Shown here: piece after piece, positions 42,058 to 52,980 of the stretch
Layout of the letters: every line of letters starts with the position of its first letter
Numbering within the stretch: the first letter of the stretch is position 1
Source: Ustilago trichophora
Lineage: Eukaryota; Basidiomycota; Ustilaginomycetes; Ustilaginales; Ustilaginaceae
Direction of reading: 5' to 3'
Assembly (NCBI GenBank): GCA_900323505.1
Contig: OOIN01000005.1
Location: 124,001-188,000, forward strand
Length of the DNA: 64,000 bases
Translations under genes and position numbers: made by a program
Notes under the pieces: model-generated
What the model was told of the DNA's origin: nothing
What the model saw: the letters and a program-made list of their open reading frames with translations, nothing else
Databases searched by the model: none

Positions 42058-43329
42058 ATGGCGGATTCAAACGCAGTCCCGACTTCCTCGGCATCCGCCA
42101 CTCAATCCAAGGTGCAGATCGTCGGCGAGCTTCCAGCGGCGCCCACCATGTCTTCTAAAGATCGTCCCACTGCTGGGGAGGAAACCGATTCAGAAGACGA
42201 CCAGATCACTACCAATGGCGCTGACGAAGAAGAGGATCCGCAGACCGAGGACGAAGCTGGACCTTCTAGCGCTACCAATGAGCCAGAGGAAGCGAACAAC
42301 GGCATTACGCGCGGCATTGTCCAGTATGGCTCTGTTCGAGTGGATCACAGCGGATCAACCAACGGACACGAGATCCAGCCTTCCCCCGCAGACGAGATCC
42401 CGGACGACTCTGAACTGCTCATCCACTACCCAGATACCGAAGAAGTGCTGGACCTTGGCCATCTTCGCCTGACCACCACCAAACGGCTTGGTCTGCAACG
42501 TTTCGCTCCTTCCCTCAAGCGTCTCTGTCTGCGTCAGAACCTGCTGACCAAAATTCGCTCCAAGGACATTGGAATCCTCACCGAGCTCGAAGATCTTGAT
42601 TTATACGACAATTCCATCGAGAAAATCTCTGGTTTGGACAACCTCACCAAGCTCGAATCGCTCGATCTGTCTTTCAACAACATCCACCACATTACCAACG
42701 TTTCCCACCTGGCCCAGTGTCACACCATCTACTTTGTCCAGAACAAGATCTCCCGTGTTCGCCCCGACGATCTCACCGGCCCCATCGCCGACTCCCTCAC
42801 CAGTCTCGAGTTGGGAGGAAACCGTCTGCGCAGCATCGAAAACATTGGCCATCTCAGCCATCTCACCCAGCTCTGGCTCGGCAAGAACAAAATCACCTCC
42901 CTCGCCGGCCTCTCTTCGCTGTCGAATCTCCGCGTGCTCTCGATCCAATCCAACCGCATCACAAAACTCGAAGGTCTTGAAGAGCTTGTCAACTTGGAGG
43001 AGCTTTACATCTCTCATAACGGCTTGACAAAGTTGGAAGGCCTCGAGAGAAATACAAAGCTAACAACGCTGGATGTGGGAGGCAACATGATCGAGAAGAT
43101 TGAGAACATCGGCCATCTGGACAAGTTGGAGGAGTTCTGGGCCAACGATAACAAGATTCAGGATCTGAACACGCTGGATAAGGAATGTGGACCGAACAAG
43201 ATGCCCAATCTGGAAACGGTGTATTTGGAAGGCAACCCAGCACAGAAGAAGGAAGGACCAGCGTATAGGAGAAAGGTTAAGCTGTTGCTGCCTCAGATTA
43301 GGCAGATTGATGCCACTTTCATTCGCTGA
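42058..43329 (+). CDS. SDS22: Protein phosphatase 1 regulatory subunit Sds22
   Basis: A single exon of 423 residues. An acidic, disordered N-terminus (about 110 residues) precedes a run of SDS22-type leucine-rich repeats of about 22 residues: for example ILTELEDLDLYDNSIEKISG, LDNLTKLESLDLSFNNIHHI, LSNLRVLSIQSNRITKLEG and HLDKLEEFWANDNKIQDLN. It ends with the LRR cap NLETVYLEGNPAQKKEGPAY, then RRKVKLLLPQIRQIDATFIR, a typical Sds22 C-terminus. Sds22 binds and helps mature the PP1 catalytic subunit and affects its nuclear role in mitosis. Confidence 0.94.
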   Translation: MADSNAVPTSSASATQSKVQIVGELPAAPTMSSKDRPTAGEETDSEDDQITTNGADEEEDPQTEDEAGPSSATNEPEEANNGITRGIVQYGSVRVDHSGSTNGHEIQPSPADEIPDDSELLIHYPDTEEVLDLGHLRLTTTKRLGLQRFAPSLKRLCLRQNLLTKIRSKDIGILTELEDLDLYDNSIEKISGLDNLTKLESLDLSFNNIHHITNVSHLAQCHTIYFVQNKISRVRPDDLTGPIADSLTSLELGGNRLRSIENIGHLSHLTQLWLGKNKITSLAGLSSLSNLRVLSIQSNRITKLEGLEELVNLEELYISHNGLTKLEGLERNTKLTTLDVGGNMIEKIENIGHLDKLEEFWANDNKIQDLNTLDKECGPNKMPNLETVYLEGNPAQKKEGPAYRRKVKLLLPQIRQIDATFIR

Positions 43330-43339
43330 AGGGCCAAGG

Positions 43340-43702
43340 TTAGCGTTGCATTGCCGCGATAGCATAGAGGCTTGGCTCGTCGAACGGAACATGAACGGAT
43401 GCAGGCACCCTCGCAGCCATTTGCAGCCCAACTTTAGCCCGAATTAGATCTTCAGGCTGGCTATAATGCTCTTCTCGGAAGCCAAAAAGCAAGCCGTGGT
43501 CATACTTCGCATTTTCGCACAAGCGGAAGATCCCGTGCTTCGCATCTGTTCCAGGCTCCTTCACAAGCACGACATCACATTTGCTTTTGTCAGAGTCTCG
43601 CAGCCATCCTATCAGCTGAAACACTCAAAGGTTCATCCGTCGGACTGGTGAACTTGCCGTAGACGCAACACAAGGTACCGCCCTTGCCAGAGCGTCAGTC
43701 AT
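43340..43702 (-). CDS. Possible small two-exon gene, unknown
   Basis: Tentative. Joining 43702-43679 (eight codons from an ATG) to 43615-43340 across a 63-bp intron (GTACC donor, TTTCAG acceptor) gives a 99-residue protein. The main exon has 91 sense codons of mixed, non-repetitive composition, including LIGWLRDSDKSKCDVVLVKE, HGIFRLCENAKYDHGLLFGF and VPASVHVPFDEPSLYAIAAM. I recognise no family. An open frame of this length can arise by chance, the donor is weak, and the stop lies 10 bp from the SDS22 stop. It is listed so that it can be tested. Confidence 0.25.
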
Positions 43703-44247
43703 CGTCTTCCTCCCTGTATCCTCTTTTGGAAAAAGAGAGACTTCGATCCGCCTCAGAATGACCAAGTTGATTCACTCATCCGGCAAGCCTTTTCTACTTT
43801 GTGAGAGCGTTGTTGATTGATGGTGTGCATTGTGTGTCGAGGTTCAAGAAGAAACTGAAAAGAGCGTTGAAAAAGCCTCCACATGGCGTCAAGCAGGCTT
43901 CCTTCCTTTGGATTTTTGTTTTTTTTGGTGCGCGCGCAAGACATCTCGTTCCCCCCAGCTGATGCAGCTGGACCCTGAATGGCACACTGCCTTGCTTGTC
44001 TTTCGCCACCAGCCCATCGTCATCACTTTCCACGTTCACTCAACAGTATCTCTTACATTTCCTTGACAGTCATATGGCGCTTATCTTTCAGCCTGCCCTA
44101 ACAGGCCACTTTCGAATCCTTTTCTACGAAGTAGCCATCTGCTGATCCACAATAATAAGCGCATCTTTCAATCACGTCTCACTCTACGATTTCGTGCAAG
44201 ATCTCTCGCGATCCACTCCTCCCACAAGTCGTAAAGGTTCCTTGACA
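43703..44247. other. Upstream region of the LysM-WD40 gene
   Basis: About 545 bp without a convincing gene. Includes a run of T near 43918-43926. Confidence 0.4.
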
Positions 44248-46659
44248 ATGTCGACCAACAAGCTCTGTCTAGCGTGTTCTTCCACGATCTCATCTACCGC
44301 CAAACCATCTTCGATATTCATCCATAGCTGTTGCTCCCGCCCTATCTGCGAAAATTGCATTCAACAGAATGCAAGACTGGTAACGTTCTGTCCGCTCTGC
44401 GAGGATGCAAAGGCGGCATTTAGGAAAGGTCCAAGGGATGATGTTACAAGGAAGGGTGAGGTTGTGTTTGATATGGAGAGGCTGTTGGAAGACGAGATGC
44501 CGCCGAGTTATTGTGAGGTGACGGAGGAAGTAGATGTGGCAGGAGAGAGGGAGGTGAAGGACAAATTGTCGACGTTCGTTCTTGAAGACGATGAAGAGGA
44601 TGATGAGGTTGCAAGCGATCACGATGCAGAAGGAAACTCGGCAGGTAGGACGGTCTTGGGCAAGGCCAAAGGGAAGCAATCTCGTCAGGCCCCTCCATCG
44701 CTGCTCAGCCGACAAGCGTCAAAGTCGACCCCTCAGGCAGAACTCGACCTCATTACCCCTCAGAGCAGCTCTTCCACCACGACTGCCTCCCCTAGCACCA
44801 AATCTGCTGCCAACGGCCCTTCATCGTCGAGAATCAAAGTCGATCCGCACACCAACCTTTGCCCCCCAACCACGCTTCCCTCGACGTCTTCTTCAACCTC
44901 AACCGACGGCCAAACCGTCCAATACTACCTACGCAAATCCGACACACTTCAATCCATCTCGATCCGTTTTGGCATCTCTGCGCACGAACTGTGCATTCTC
45001 AACTCTTTGCCTCGATCGATTCTTTCCACCTCGCCACATCTGTTGCACACGCGATCCTTCATCCTGATCCCGGCCCACGCTGTCGCTGCGCAGCTGGCAT
45101 CCAATCCAGCACTGGCCCAAACTCTCGCGGGACCCCCACGTCGCTCAGCAAAAGACAAGACGACTAGCGCACGGCGTGAAGCAGAGGCGAAATTTCGTGC
45201 TACTTTGGCCAAAAGCGTAGCGAGCGCGGGAGAGACGGCCGCGGACGATAGAGCGGCCAGAGCCTATGTTGGATTGGCAGAGGACGAGATGCGATTTGTA
45301 GAGTTTGGTGAAGGTGTTGGTGAGGATGGTTTGCCGATTGCGTATGATGGAGATGAAAAGGAAGAGAAAGACGAGGGAAGAGGGATGGAAATGGTAGAAG
45401 CGCAAAGGGATACGGCGCGGAGGGCGAGGTTCGAGGCGATTCTCAAGCATGCCTTGGCGAAATGGGAGATGGACAGTGATTGGGAGCGCGCCCAACGTGC
45501 AAATGGTGTAGATCCTTCTAGCGTTTCCACGGCGTTGCCGACAGCGTCGAGCTCTTCTTCCAGAACCTATACCGATGATAAGGTGGGCAAGACGACGAGC
45601 AACAAGATGTCTAATTGGTTTGCACGAGCTTTGCACCCTGAACGAGGTGAGCCCTCCCGATCCTCCTCCTCTCCCTCTGCGCCGAGACATGTAATCTCCC
45701 TCGGAACAAGCACACTGAGACTCCCCACCCATCCCAAACAGACCATTCCCGCACATAAAGGTCCGGTCAACATCGTCCGGTACAACACCACGGGACGCTA
45801 CATTTTAAGCGGTGGAAGCGATCGCTCCATCCGTTTGTGGAATGCCACCACCTCATCCTCCGGAGAAGAAGCGATCAAATCATATACAGGGCACAACCAC
45901 GAAGTGCTGGCTTTAGACATATTTGCCGACAATTCGAGGTTTATCTCGGGTGGTGGAGATAAAAGTGTTTTGCTGTGGGATGTGGCAAGTGGGAATGTGG
46001 TGAGGCGTTTCGATGCGGGCAGGGGGGGTAAGGTGAATGATGTCAGATTTGGCGGTAAGGATGGAAGTGTGGTGGTTACGGGAGGATTTGATGGGACGGT
46101 GAGGGTGTTTGATTTGCGTGCTCAGGGGGAATGGAGGCCGATTATGGAGCTTAAAGAGGCAACGGATTCTATTACTTGCTTGGTGGTTTCGGAGGATAGG
46201 ATCTATTCGGGTAGTGTAGACGGCGTGTTTAGGTGTTACGATCTCCGAGCGGGTCAATTAAGATCGGATACTTTTGCATCACCTATCACGAGTGTATATC
46301 CTTCAAAGTTGGGTACGAGCGTCTTGATCGCCACGTTAGATTCAACCGTACGGTTGCTAGATGCAAAAGATGGCACATTACTGCACGAGTATAGAGGTCA
46401 CAAACATGAGCAGAATCGATGTAAAGCAGTGCTCACATCGGAAGAAGATGGCGTAGTGGTTGGCGATGAACAAGGGAATTTGGTTGGATGGGATACGGTT
46501 TCGGGAGAACGGCTGGAGGTGGGACCGAAGTTGGAAGAGGGTAAAGCACACGCAAAGTCGATTTTGTGGGTGGAATTCAATCCCGCATCTATATCGCATT
46601 CGCTCGAGTTGGTCAGTGCAGGCGCTGATGGAATCGTCAGGATATGGAGTATGGCTTAG
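44248..46659 (+). CDS. RING-like / LysM / WD40 (MORG1-type) multidomain protein
   Basis: A single exon of 803 residues from ATG 44248. Residues 7-51 hold eight cysteines in a RING-like spacing (C7, C10, C28, C29, C34, C37, C48, C51). A LysM motif lies at about 222-273 (QYYLRKSDTLQSISIRFGIS through SFILIPAH). A charged helical region follows. From about 499 to the end are seven WD40 blades: for example HKGPVNIVRYNTTGRYILSG, SGGSDRSIRLWN, FISGGGDKSVLLWDVASGNV, YSGSVDGVFRCYDLRAGQLR and LDSTVRLLDAKDG. The WD40 part follows human MORG1/WDR83 closely, a scaffold for MAPK and spliceosome components. LysM with the Cys-rich domain occurs in intracellular fungal proteins. No signal peptide is visible, so the LysM is unlikely to bind chitin outside the cell. 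No ATG lies just before the WD40 part. Confidence 0.85.
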   Translation: MSTNKLCLACSSTISSTAKPSSIFIHSCCSRPICENCIQQNARLVTFCPLCEDAKAAFRKGPRDDVTRKGEVVFDMERLLEDEMPPSYCEVTEEVDVAGEREVKDKLSTFVLEDDEEDDEVASDHDAEGNSAGRTVLGKAKGKQSRQAPPSLLSRQASKSTPQAELDLITPQSSSSTTTASPSTKSAANGPSSSRIKVDPHTNLCPPTTLPSTSSSTSTDGQTVQYYLRKSDTLQSISIRFGISAHELCILNSLPRSILSTSPHLLHTRSFILIPAHAVAAQLASNPALAQTLAGPPRRSAKDKTTSARREAEAKFRATLAKSVASAGETAADDRAARAYVGLAEDEMRFVEFGEGVGEDGLPIAYDGDEKEEKDEGRGMEMVEAQRDTARRARFEAILKHALAKWEMDSDWERAQRANGVDPSSVSTALPTASSSSSRTYTDDKVGKTTSNKMSNWFARALHPERGEPSRSSSSPSAPRHVISLGTSTLRLPTHPKQTIPAHKGPVNIVRYNTTGRYILSGGSDRSIRLWNATTSSSGEEAIKSYTGHNHEVLALDIFADNSRFISGGGDKSVLLWDVASGNVVRRFDAGRGGKVNDVRFGGKDGSVVVTGGFDGTVRVFDLRAQGEWRPIMELKEATDSITCLVVSEDRIYSGSVDGVFRCYDLRAGQLRSDTFASPITSVYPSKLGTSVLIATLDSTVRLLDAKDGTLLHEYRGHKHEQNRCKAVLTSEEDGVVVGDEQGNLVGWDTVSGERLEVGPKLEEGKAHAKSILWVEFNPASISHSLELVSAGADGIVRIWSMA

Positions 46660-47599
46660 GTTTCATCTTGCTCATTTCAACCATCGAATCAAAGTTCTAT
46701 CGTATGATTTTAACAATGAATCTCCTTCAAAGGCAGACTTTGACAGAAGTATGTTTGGAAAGCTTGTTAGCATGGGAAAAGAAAGAGACCGACCCTATTT
46801 CGCCTGTGCATAGAGCCATCGTGATCCGAAGATACAGCAGTCTGTCTATACTGTACTGTATGGTGAAAGGAAAAAGTTGTCTCGTCATGAGGAGGAACAT
46901 GTTTTGATCAGCTAGAACGAATCCCGCTACCGCGGGGCTCCATTGAATGCACAATGGCCCCACAAACCCCATCCCTACATCATCTTATAAAGCAGCACTA
47001 AATCGCGATCCCTTACCCCCACACCCTTCCTTCGGCAAAAGCTTCCCATTTCCAGGTCACTTTGTTGAGTGAGGGGTAGGATTGTGGAGTGTCTATGGGG
47101 GGAAAAACTGGAGCAGAATAAACTTTCGGTAGATAAGAACCGCACAATTCGAAGCTCGACTTGATTGACAAGGTACTGTACAATTACAAGGCACGAGGAA
47201 AAACCGCGTGGTGGTGGTGGTTGTAGCAGATGAGTTTCGCCGACTTTTTACCGTTGAAATTACAGTAATCCCCCACATTCTTGCATTTGATGTTGGTGTC
47301 GATTCGCATGAATTTGCGCTAATGACTTGTGCCTAGACATCAAAAGAGCAGGTACTGTAAAGTCAGGTTGTAAGAAGTCCAATAGTAGACCCAGGAAAGC
47401 GAAATGAAGAGGGAGCCAAGCTCGCTTTGCCACACCCATCCATGTTCTAAGCATCGCTATCTGACAACCCCGATTTGCTACGACACGAACAATCTAACGG
47501 CTGCCAGGCTCGACTCTCGATCGAAATTTGCCCAGAGTCCATGTGACGTAGGATAAAGCAGCCGACATCTGAAATGAATTGTGGTGTGCGGAAAGACCT

Positions 47600-47620
47600 C
47601 GAATCGAATCGAATCGAATC
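47600..47620. repeat. CGAAT pentamer repeat
   Basis: Four tandem copies of CGAAT plus a trailing C. Confidence 0.85.
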
Positions 47621-48335
47621 GCAACCGCAGGCGCTTAAGCGAAGGTGCAATTTCGGCGCAATTCTCTCTCTCTGACACACATACAGTACACACGCGCACC
47701 GCCGTCGCCTCTTTGGGCTCTCTGAAAAGTGGCAGAAAATTGACCGTTGGCTCAGAAATTCTCCGCGGATTGAGCTGTCTAAAGTGGTAAGAGAGGCACA
47801 ATTTTTCGAACCCAGCTGGCTGCTTGACGTCGTATTGCCGCTGCGAAATTTTTAATTTTTTTTGGCTCTGTGTTTTCTTTTTTCTCTCTCTTTGCTTGTG
47901 TCGATCTTTGCTCCTTGGGGATGGCGACCAACTAAGATGGTCGATTCTCTCCTCTCTCCCTCTTCGTGGGCGCTTGAGGGAGCAACTTGATTGTTCATGT
48001 CCACTGTGATCCAAGCGAGTCGATGCGAGGAGATGCGAGGAGATGGAGCCTCTGCTGGTGAGAGTCATGTATAGTCTCGAGCTGAGGTATAGTGTCCTCT
48101 TTCGATCCACCACGAGCTGCTTTAGGTGTATCGCATGCACCACGGAGAATTTTCGGCGAGTTCGTGGCTCGCTTAAAGCTGTCGCGCGCCCAAGTTGCTC
48201 GACCCTCCTTCTCGAAATGCTGCCCTCTAAGCGATCCTCTTGTTGAGTGCAAGTTTAACCACGGCCAAACCATCGCTTCTTTGAAATTGTCGGGTTCAGA
48301 CGCACTTGATCGGTCGCTCGAGCAGCGTCTCGAAC

Positions 48336-48358
48336 TTTTTTTTTTTTTTTTTTTTTTT
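48336..48358. repeat. T homopolymer, 23 nt
   Basis: Uninterrupted T run. Confidence 0.9.
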
Positions 48359-48860
48359 CTTGATCTTCGGTGCGGGGGTTGGCTGTGTTGGTGTGGGTTG
48401 TGAATAATACATGGCGTCACCTTGCGACATGGAGTTTGTTGTGGGCCATGCTAATTGGTGAGCTTAGGAGGGGCCCGCCGACCCATTCCGGAGTTTGCAC
48501 AGCAAGCACGGTTCCTGCTGTCGATGAAGTTGAGCGGAAAGCTGAAGATGAGATGAGATGCGATGAGCGAGTTTTGGCAGCTCGGCGGTCGGCGGAATTG
48601 TGGTCTTCCGAAGCATAGCCAAGACAGGTAAAGAGCAAGGTTTGAGCGATCCTCTTCGTGTTGAACCATCCATCATACTGTCACACGATGTTTGGAGGCG
48701 GAGGGCACATAGACTAGTGTGGAGCAATCCATTTTTACCGAAAACAAGTGTGGTAGTCACTTGGCTTGTGGTCGGTCGAGCCGAAACTTCTCCAGTGCCT
48801 CAGAGTTGACAGAAAGGCACCGGTGTTCTGCTGCTGCTCCTGCCGCTGCAGACGCATGAG

Positions 48861-48862
<2 letters not shown>

Positions 48863-48903
<41 letters not shown>
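48863..48903. repeat. T homopolymer, 41 nt
   Basis: Uninterrupted T run. Confidence 0.9.
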
Positions 48904-49604
48904 CCTGGCTTGCACCGAAAGTCGACCTGTCCATTAAAGCAGTCCTGTGACCCTTTGCACTTGTGACTTGTGGGTGACTTTGGATAGCAGCGCCACGGTG
49001 TGACACCTAAGCGAGTCGCTGTCTCCGCTTTTGCCTTCCTCCTCTTTCTCCCCCACTCTCTCTCTCTTTCTCTTTCACCCTCTCTCTGTGCGGCACAATG
49101 CCTGCAAGTCATTTATGGCCAACCCCGACTTGAGAGAATGCTGCTCGAGTGGCATCATCGGACCGCAACCAACTGCATTCCATCCCCGCTTTCTCGCTCA
49201 CACACGCAGACACACACACGCACACATACACGGACTGGCTGGCTCACTAGTCATCTCCCTTTGGCTACCATTAGTTTATTGGCGAAAACGAATTGACCGA
49301 CCAAAAGCCTGCCCTTCTGAACCATCGGAGTTCCCGACCCTGTCCGGTGGTGCGCTTTTTGGGCAGCATGTTTGAGTCTGATATAAGAACTCACTTCGAC
49401 ATCTTGAGCCTACTTCTTTCCCTTCACCTCCTTCCGTGAGCCCTATTCTCATCCTTTTGTCGTCAATTCCCTCATTCCCGAACTCGACCTCACTTGGCTC
49501 GTACTCTGCAGCGACCAGCGCTGTTTGCCATACCCCTTTTTTTTATTCTCGTTCCCATTCTCAACAGGTGCTCTCACTTTCCCCATCCTAGCGACTTCGG
49601 CAAC

Positions 49605-51438
49605 ATGGGTGGTGCTGCTCCATCAACGTCGCCCAATGGCGTGACCGTGGGTGAGACCAAGCTATTCTCAAAAGCCAACGTTCGACCCATCTTCTTCTGC
49701 TCTCTCGCAGTTATCGGTGCGATCCTCTACGGTTACGATGGTACCTACTTTACTGGTATCCTCGAGATGGAACGTTTCAAGCGCGATTTCGGTGTCATCA
49801 ACCCCGACAATAATCTATACGAGATTCCATCCCAAGATCAGTCCCTCTACGCCTCGATCGTTCAGGCTGGTGAAGTCGTTGGCTCCCTTCTTGCAGCACC
49901 TCTGGGTGACTACGTCGGTCGTCGGGGTGGCTTTTTTGGTGCCTGCACTCTTGTCACTATCGGCGTTATCCTTCAACTCGTAACTATCGGCTCTAAAGCG
50001 CTGCTGACCCTTGGTCGAGGTGTGCTCGGTGCCGGTGTCGGTGTTGTCTCGAACTGCACACCCCTCTACCTCTCAGAGATCGCCCCTACCGCCATTCGCG
50101 GTGCCGTCGTCTCGTCGTGGCAGCTCATGCTCGCCATTGGTCAGGTCATCGGTGCTTGCATTGCCCAAGGTACCAAGGACATCGATTCGACGTGGTCCTA
50201 CCGTATCCCCATCATTTTCAACCTCTTCTTCGTTGCAATCCTTGTAGGTGCACAGTTCATCATCCCCGAATCGCCCCGCTGGCTTATCCAGAAGAATCGC
50301 GACGAAAAGGCACTCGCTGCCCTCAAGCGTGTCAACAAGGGTCAGAACGACGACATCCGAGACAAGGTCATCGCTCTCGAGTACAACTCCTTCCGACAGG
50401 CTCGTCAGGACGAGCTTGAGCTTTCCGGTGAAGGCGGCTGGAAGACTCTATTCCACGGCGTTGAGCTGCGCAAGTTCGCCTGCGTCCTCGGTATCTTGAT
50501 TGGTCAGCAGATTGGTGGAGTGCAGTTCATCTTCTCGTATACAGTCACCTTCATGACCGCCGTCGGTCTCAAGGACGCTTTCATCATCACCATCATCGTT
50601 GATGTCATCGAGGTTGTCGGTGTCCTCTGTTCGTTCCTCCTCGTCAACCGTTTCGGCCGTCGCACCCTTATCCTCACCACCTCGGTCCCCATGTTTATCG
50701 CCCTCTTTGTCGTTGCCGGTATTGGTACAAAGGGCCTTCCTCCTCGTGGCGAGTCCCTGCCTTGGCCCGGCGTCATCAGCGTCACCGAAGGTCGCACCAT
50801 CGCCGCCATGATCTGCATCTATGTCTTCTTCTTCAACTTGGTAAGTATCTTTGCTTTCTCGCCTCTCTCGCTTCATCCCAACGTCGAACTGCAGCTGACT
50901 TCCTCTTCTCCTTGTCTGGATACGTTTTCTTTGATAGGCCTGGGGCCCGATCGCTTGGGTATTGGCTTCGGAGCTTGCGGTTGGCAAGAATCGAAGCAAG
51001 ATCATGTCAGTCGGCACAGCTTGTTTCTGGATCGTGGCATGGGCTGTCACTTTTACCTTGCCTTATCTCTTCTACAACGCCAACCTTGGCGCTCAAATCG
51101 GCTGGATTTACGGCGCAGGTACGCTCATTGCCATGGCCTTCGTCTACTTCTTCATTCCCGAGACCTTTGGCCGCTCGCTCGAAGAGATTAACGAGATGCT
51201 CGAGGCTGGCGTTCCCACACGCCAGTGGACCACGTACGTCACTCAGCAGGAGCGTTTGCTAGTTGATCAGAGCCGCCACGTTGACGACGACTCGCATCTC
51301 AGCACCAACCCTACCGATCTCTCGCCTATTGCCTCGAACGGCGACGACAAGAAGATTGATGCCAAGATCGATGCCGGTGCCAGCTCGCAAGATATCAACC
51401 CAACGCGTCTCGGTACACGAGATGTCGAACAGGCATAA
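49605..51438 (+). CDS. MFS monosaccharide transporter
   Basis: Exons 49605-50840 and 50938-51438 (GTAAGT donor, GATAG acceptor) give 578 residues. Sugar-porter signatures: FFCSLAVIGAILYGYDGTYF in the first helix, GDYVGRRGG after helix 2, PESPRWLIQKNRDEKALAAL before the central loop, IGQQIGGVQFIFSYT in helix 7, NRFGRRTLI, and PETFGRSLEEINEMLEAG at the end of helix 12. The layout is that of a 12-helix plasma-membrane hexose transporter, with a polar C-terminal tail of about 80 residues. The exact sugar cannot be read from sequence. The ATG at 49605 is chosen because upstream in-frame codons lack an ATG. The long upstream region suggests carbon-source control. Confidence 0.92.
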
Positions 51439-51659
51439 AGCGGCTCAAATCCCGTTTCAAAACCACATTGTATTCTTAGCATGCTTCCATCTCCCATTGC
51501 ATACAGAACGCTTGACCACGGTCAGTCAGCGAAAATAAAATGTTTGAGAAGAGACGATGCGATTGCGATGCGATGTGCAGATACAGATACGGTGAATTGA
51601 AACTTGAGTCCTGGTAAAGAGGTCTTCATAAGATAAGTTGGATTCGATTAATACGTTGA

Positions 51660-52980
51660 TTAATCAGAGTCCGAGTTGAGATCGGCTGCAAAGCTGGCGA
51701 GGGACGATTTGAAGCTCTGGTGCGTTGAGTTGAAGGAGGAGGCGAAAATGGTGAGTGATGGATGTCAAACGGGTGTTGCGCAAAATGGAAAAGCGAATGA
51801 GACTTACTCGTCGTGTTGGACCTTGGTCTTCGCTATCCTCTTCATCCGAGACTTTCTTGGAGCGAGAAGTCGCATTGGAAATCCTCGCTTTCTTGCTTGG
51901 CCTCTTTGCCTGCTCTGCTTCTGCTTCAAAGTCGCTCTCCTCGTCCGAGTCATCCATATCGTCACTGATGGTGATGGTCTTGCCTCCACGTTGTTTAGTG
52001 GAGCTTGAGCTGCCCATGGATCCTCTGGTTCGCCTTGCCCTTCCACCATCGTCGATGACCTTGTTCTCCTGCAATGCCGCCAGTTCGTCGGCAAACTCTC
52101 GTTGTTCCCTAATCTTGCGTGCTTGCTCTATGCTTCCCTTCCCAGTCATTCCCAGCTCCGTCAACACACCTTGAACAACTCTACACTGGCCAGAAAAGTC
52201 GGTCTCGGAAATCCTCTCGGTTTCGTAGAGCTTCTTCCACGGTTTGCGAACTCCACATTCAGCGACCAACTTCTTGAGCCGAATCAGACGCTGTTCGGCT
52301 TGGCTTCCACCGGCGGAAGATCGAGAGGCGGATGCCTTTTTAAATTTGGAAGCGGAAAGGGAAGATTTGGTTTTGATACCTTTGGTGCTTTTGGTTTGTT
52401 TATGAGAGCGAGAGATGGAAGAGTCCTCTTCGAGCTCGCTAAAGTCGTCCGCTTCTGCTTCAACCTCGCTTGAATCCGAAATAGGGTCTGCACTTGCGCC
52501 GACATAGTCTGCCTGCCCATCAGACTGAATCTCATCGTCAAGATCGAAGGATAAGGCAGACTTGCGCTTGGTCGGTGTCCTCTTCTCGACCGCTTTCGCT
52601 TTTGGTGTTGCTTTGGCTTTGGCCGGCTTGGCAGATTTGGTAGATGAAGGAGAGCGGGAAGTCGATGGTTGTGCTTGCATATTTTCAAGATCTCGACTGG
52701 CGGAGACGAGGCTGAGTTGATCCATGGTCATTTGGCTGATGACCTTCTTCTTGGATTCGAGATCGACGCCAAAGTGCTCGGATAGCATTTCGCGTACTTT
52801 GCGCTTCGAGTGTCCGCTGCACGATTGTGAGTGAGGATGACGGAATTAGCACGGAGATTTAAAGAGACTTTATGAGGCTCGGGAGAAGAAGGTGGCTTAC
52901 GCGATGGTATCCGTCTCATATGCTCTCACGATGATGGCGTGGACTTGCTTGACCAGCTCGGAGTCGCTGGGCAGTGACAT
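51660..52980 (-). CDS. HIRIP3-like histone chaperone with DEK-C-like N-terminus
   Basis: Exons 52980-52901, 52816-51808 and 51716-51660 give 381 residues; all junctions are GT-AG and keep frame. The N-terminus (PSDSELVKQVHAIIVRAYET, then GHSKRKVREMLSEHFGVDLE and SKKKVISQM) resembles a DEK C-terminal domain. A Lys/Ser/acidic linker leads to the conserved block EQRLIRLKKLVAECGVRKPW, VVQGVLTELGMTGKGSIEQA, RKIREQREFADELAALQENK, as in HIRIP3, followed by acidic CHZ-like sequence. The 19-codon last exon supplies the ending SFKSSLASFAADLNSDSD. HIRIP3-type proteins bind histones H2A/H2B; a nuclear chromatin role is inferred. It is convergent with the transporter and divergent from GCP2. Confidence 0.85.

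Larger units (their letters stand above)
46660..49604. other. Gene-poor region, about 2.9 kb, upstream of the sugar transporter
   Basis: No convincing gene. It carries TACTGTA/TACAGTA motifs at 46849-46860, 47174, 47261, 47353 and 47692, a CGAAT tandem repeat (47600-47620), T23 (48336-48358), T41 (48863-48903) and pyrimidine-rich CT tracts near 49045-49085. A TATA-like TGATATAAGA lies near 49379, about 225 bp upstream of the transporter ATG. The length suits a strongly regulated promoter. Confidence 0.5.

Noticed and set aside
45641..45740. A GTGAGC donor that could end the LysM part separately from the WD40 part
   Set aside because: No matching acceptor or alternative start for the WD40 part was found, and the frame is continuous; kept as a test in the findings.
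47478..48143. A 221-codon minus-strand frame between the LysM-WD40 and transporter genes
   Set aside because: Composition follows local simple repeats, and no domain is visible.
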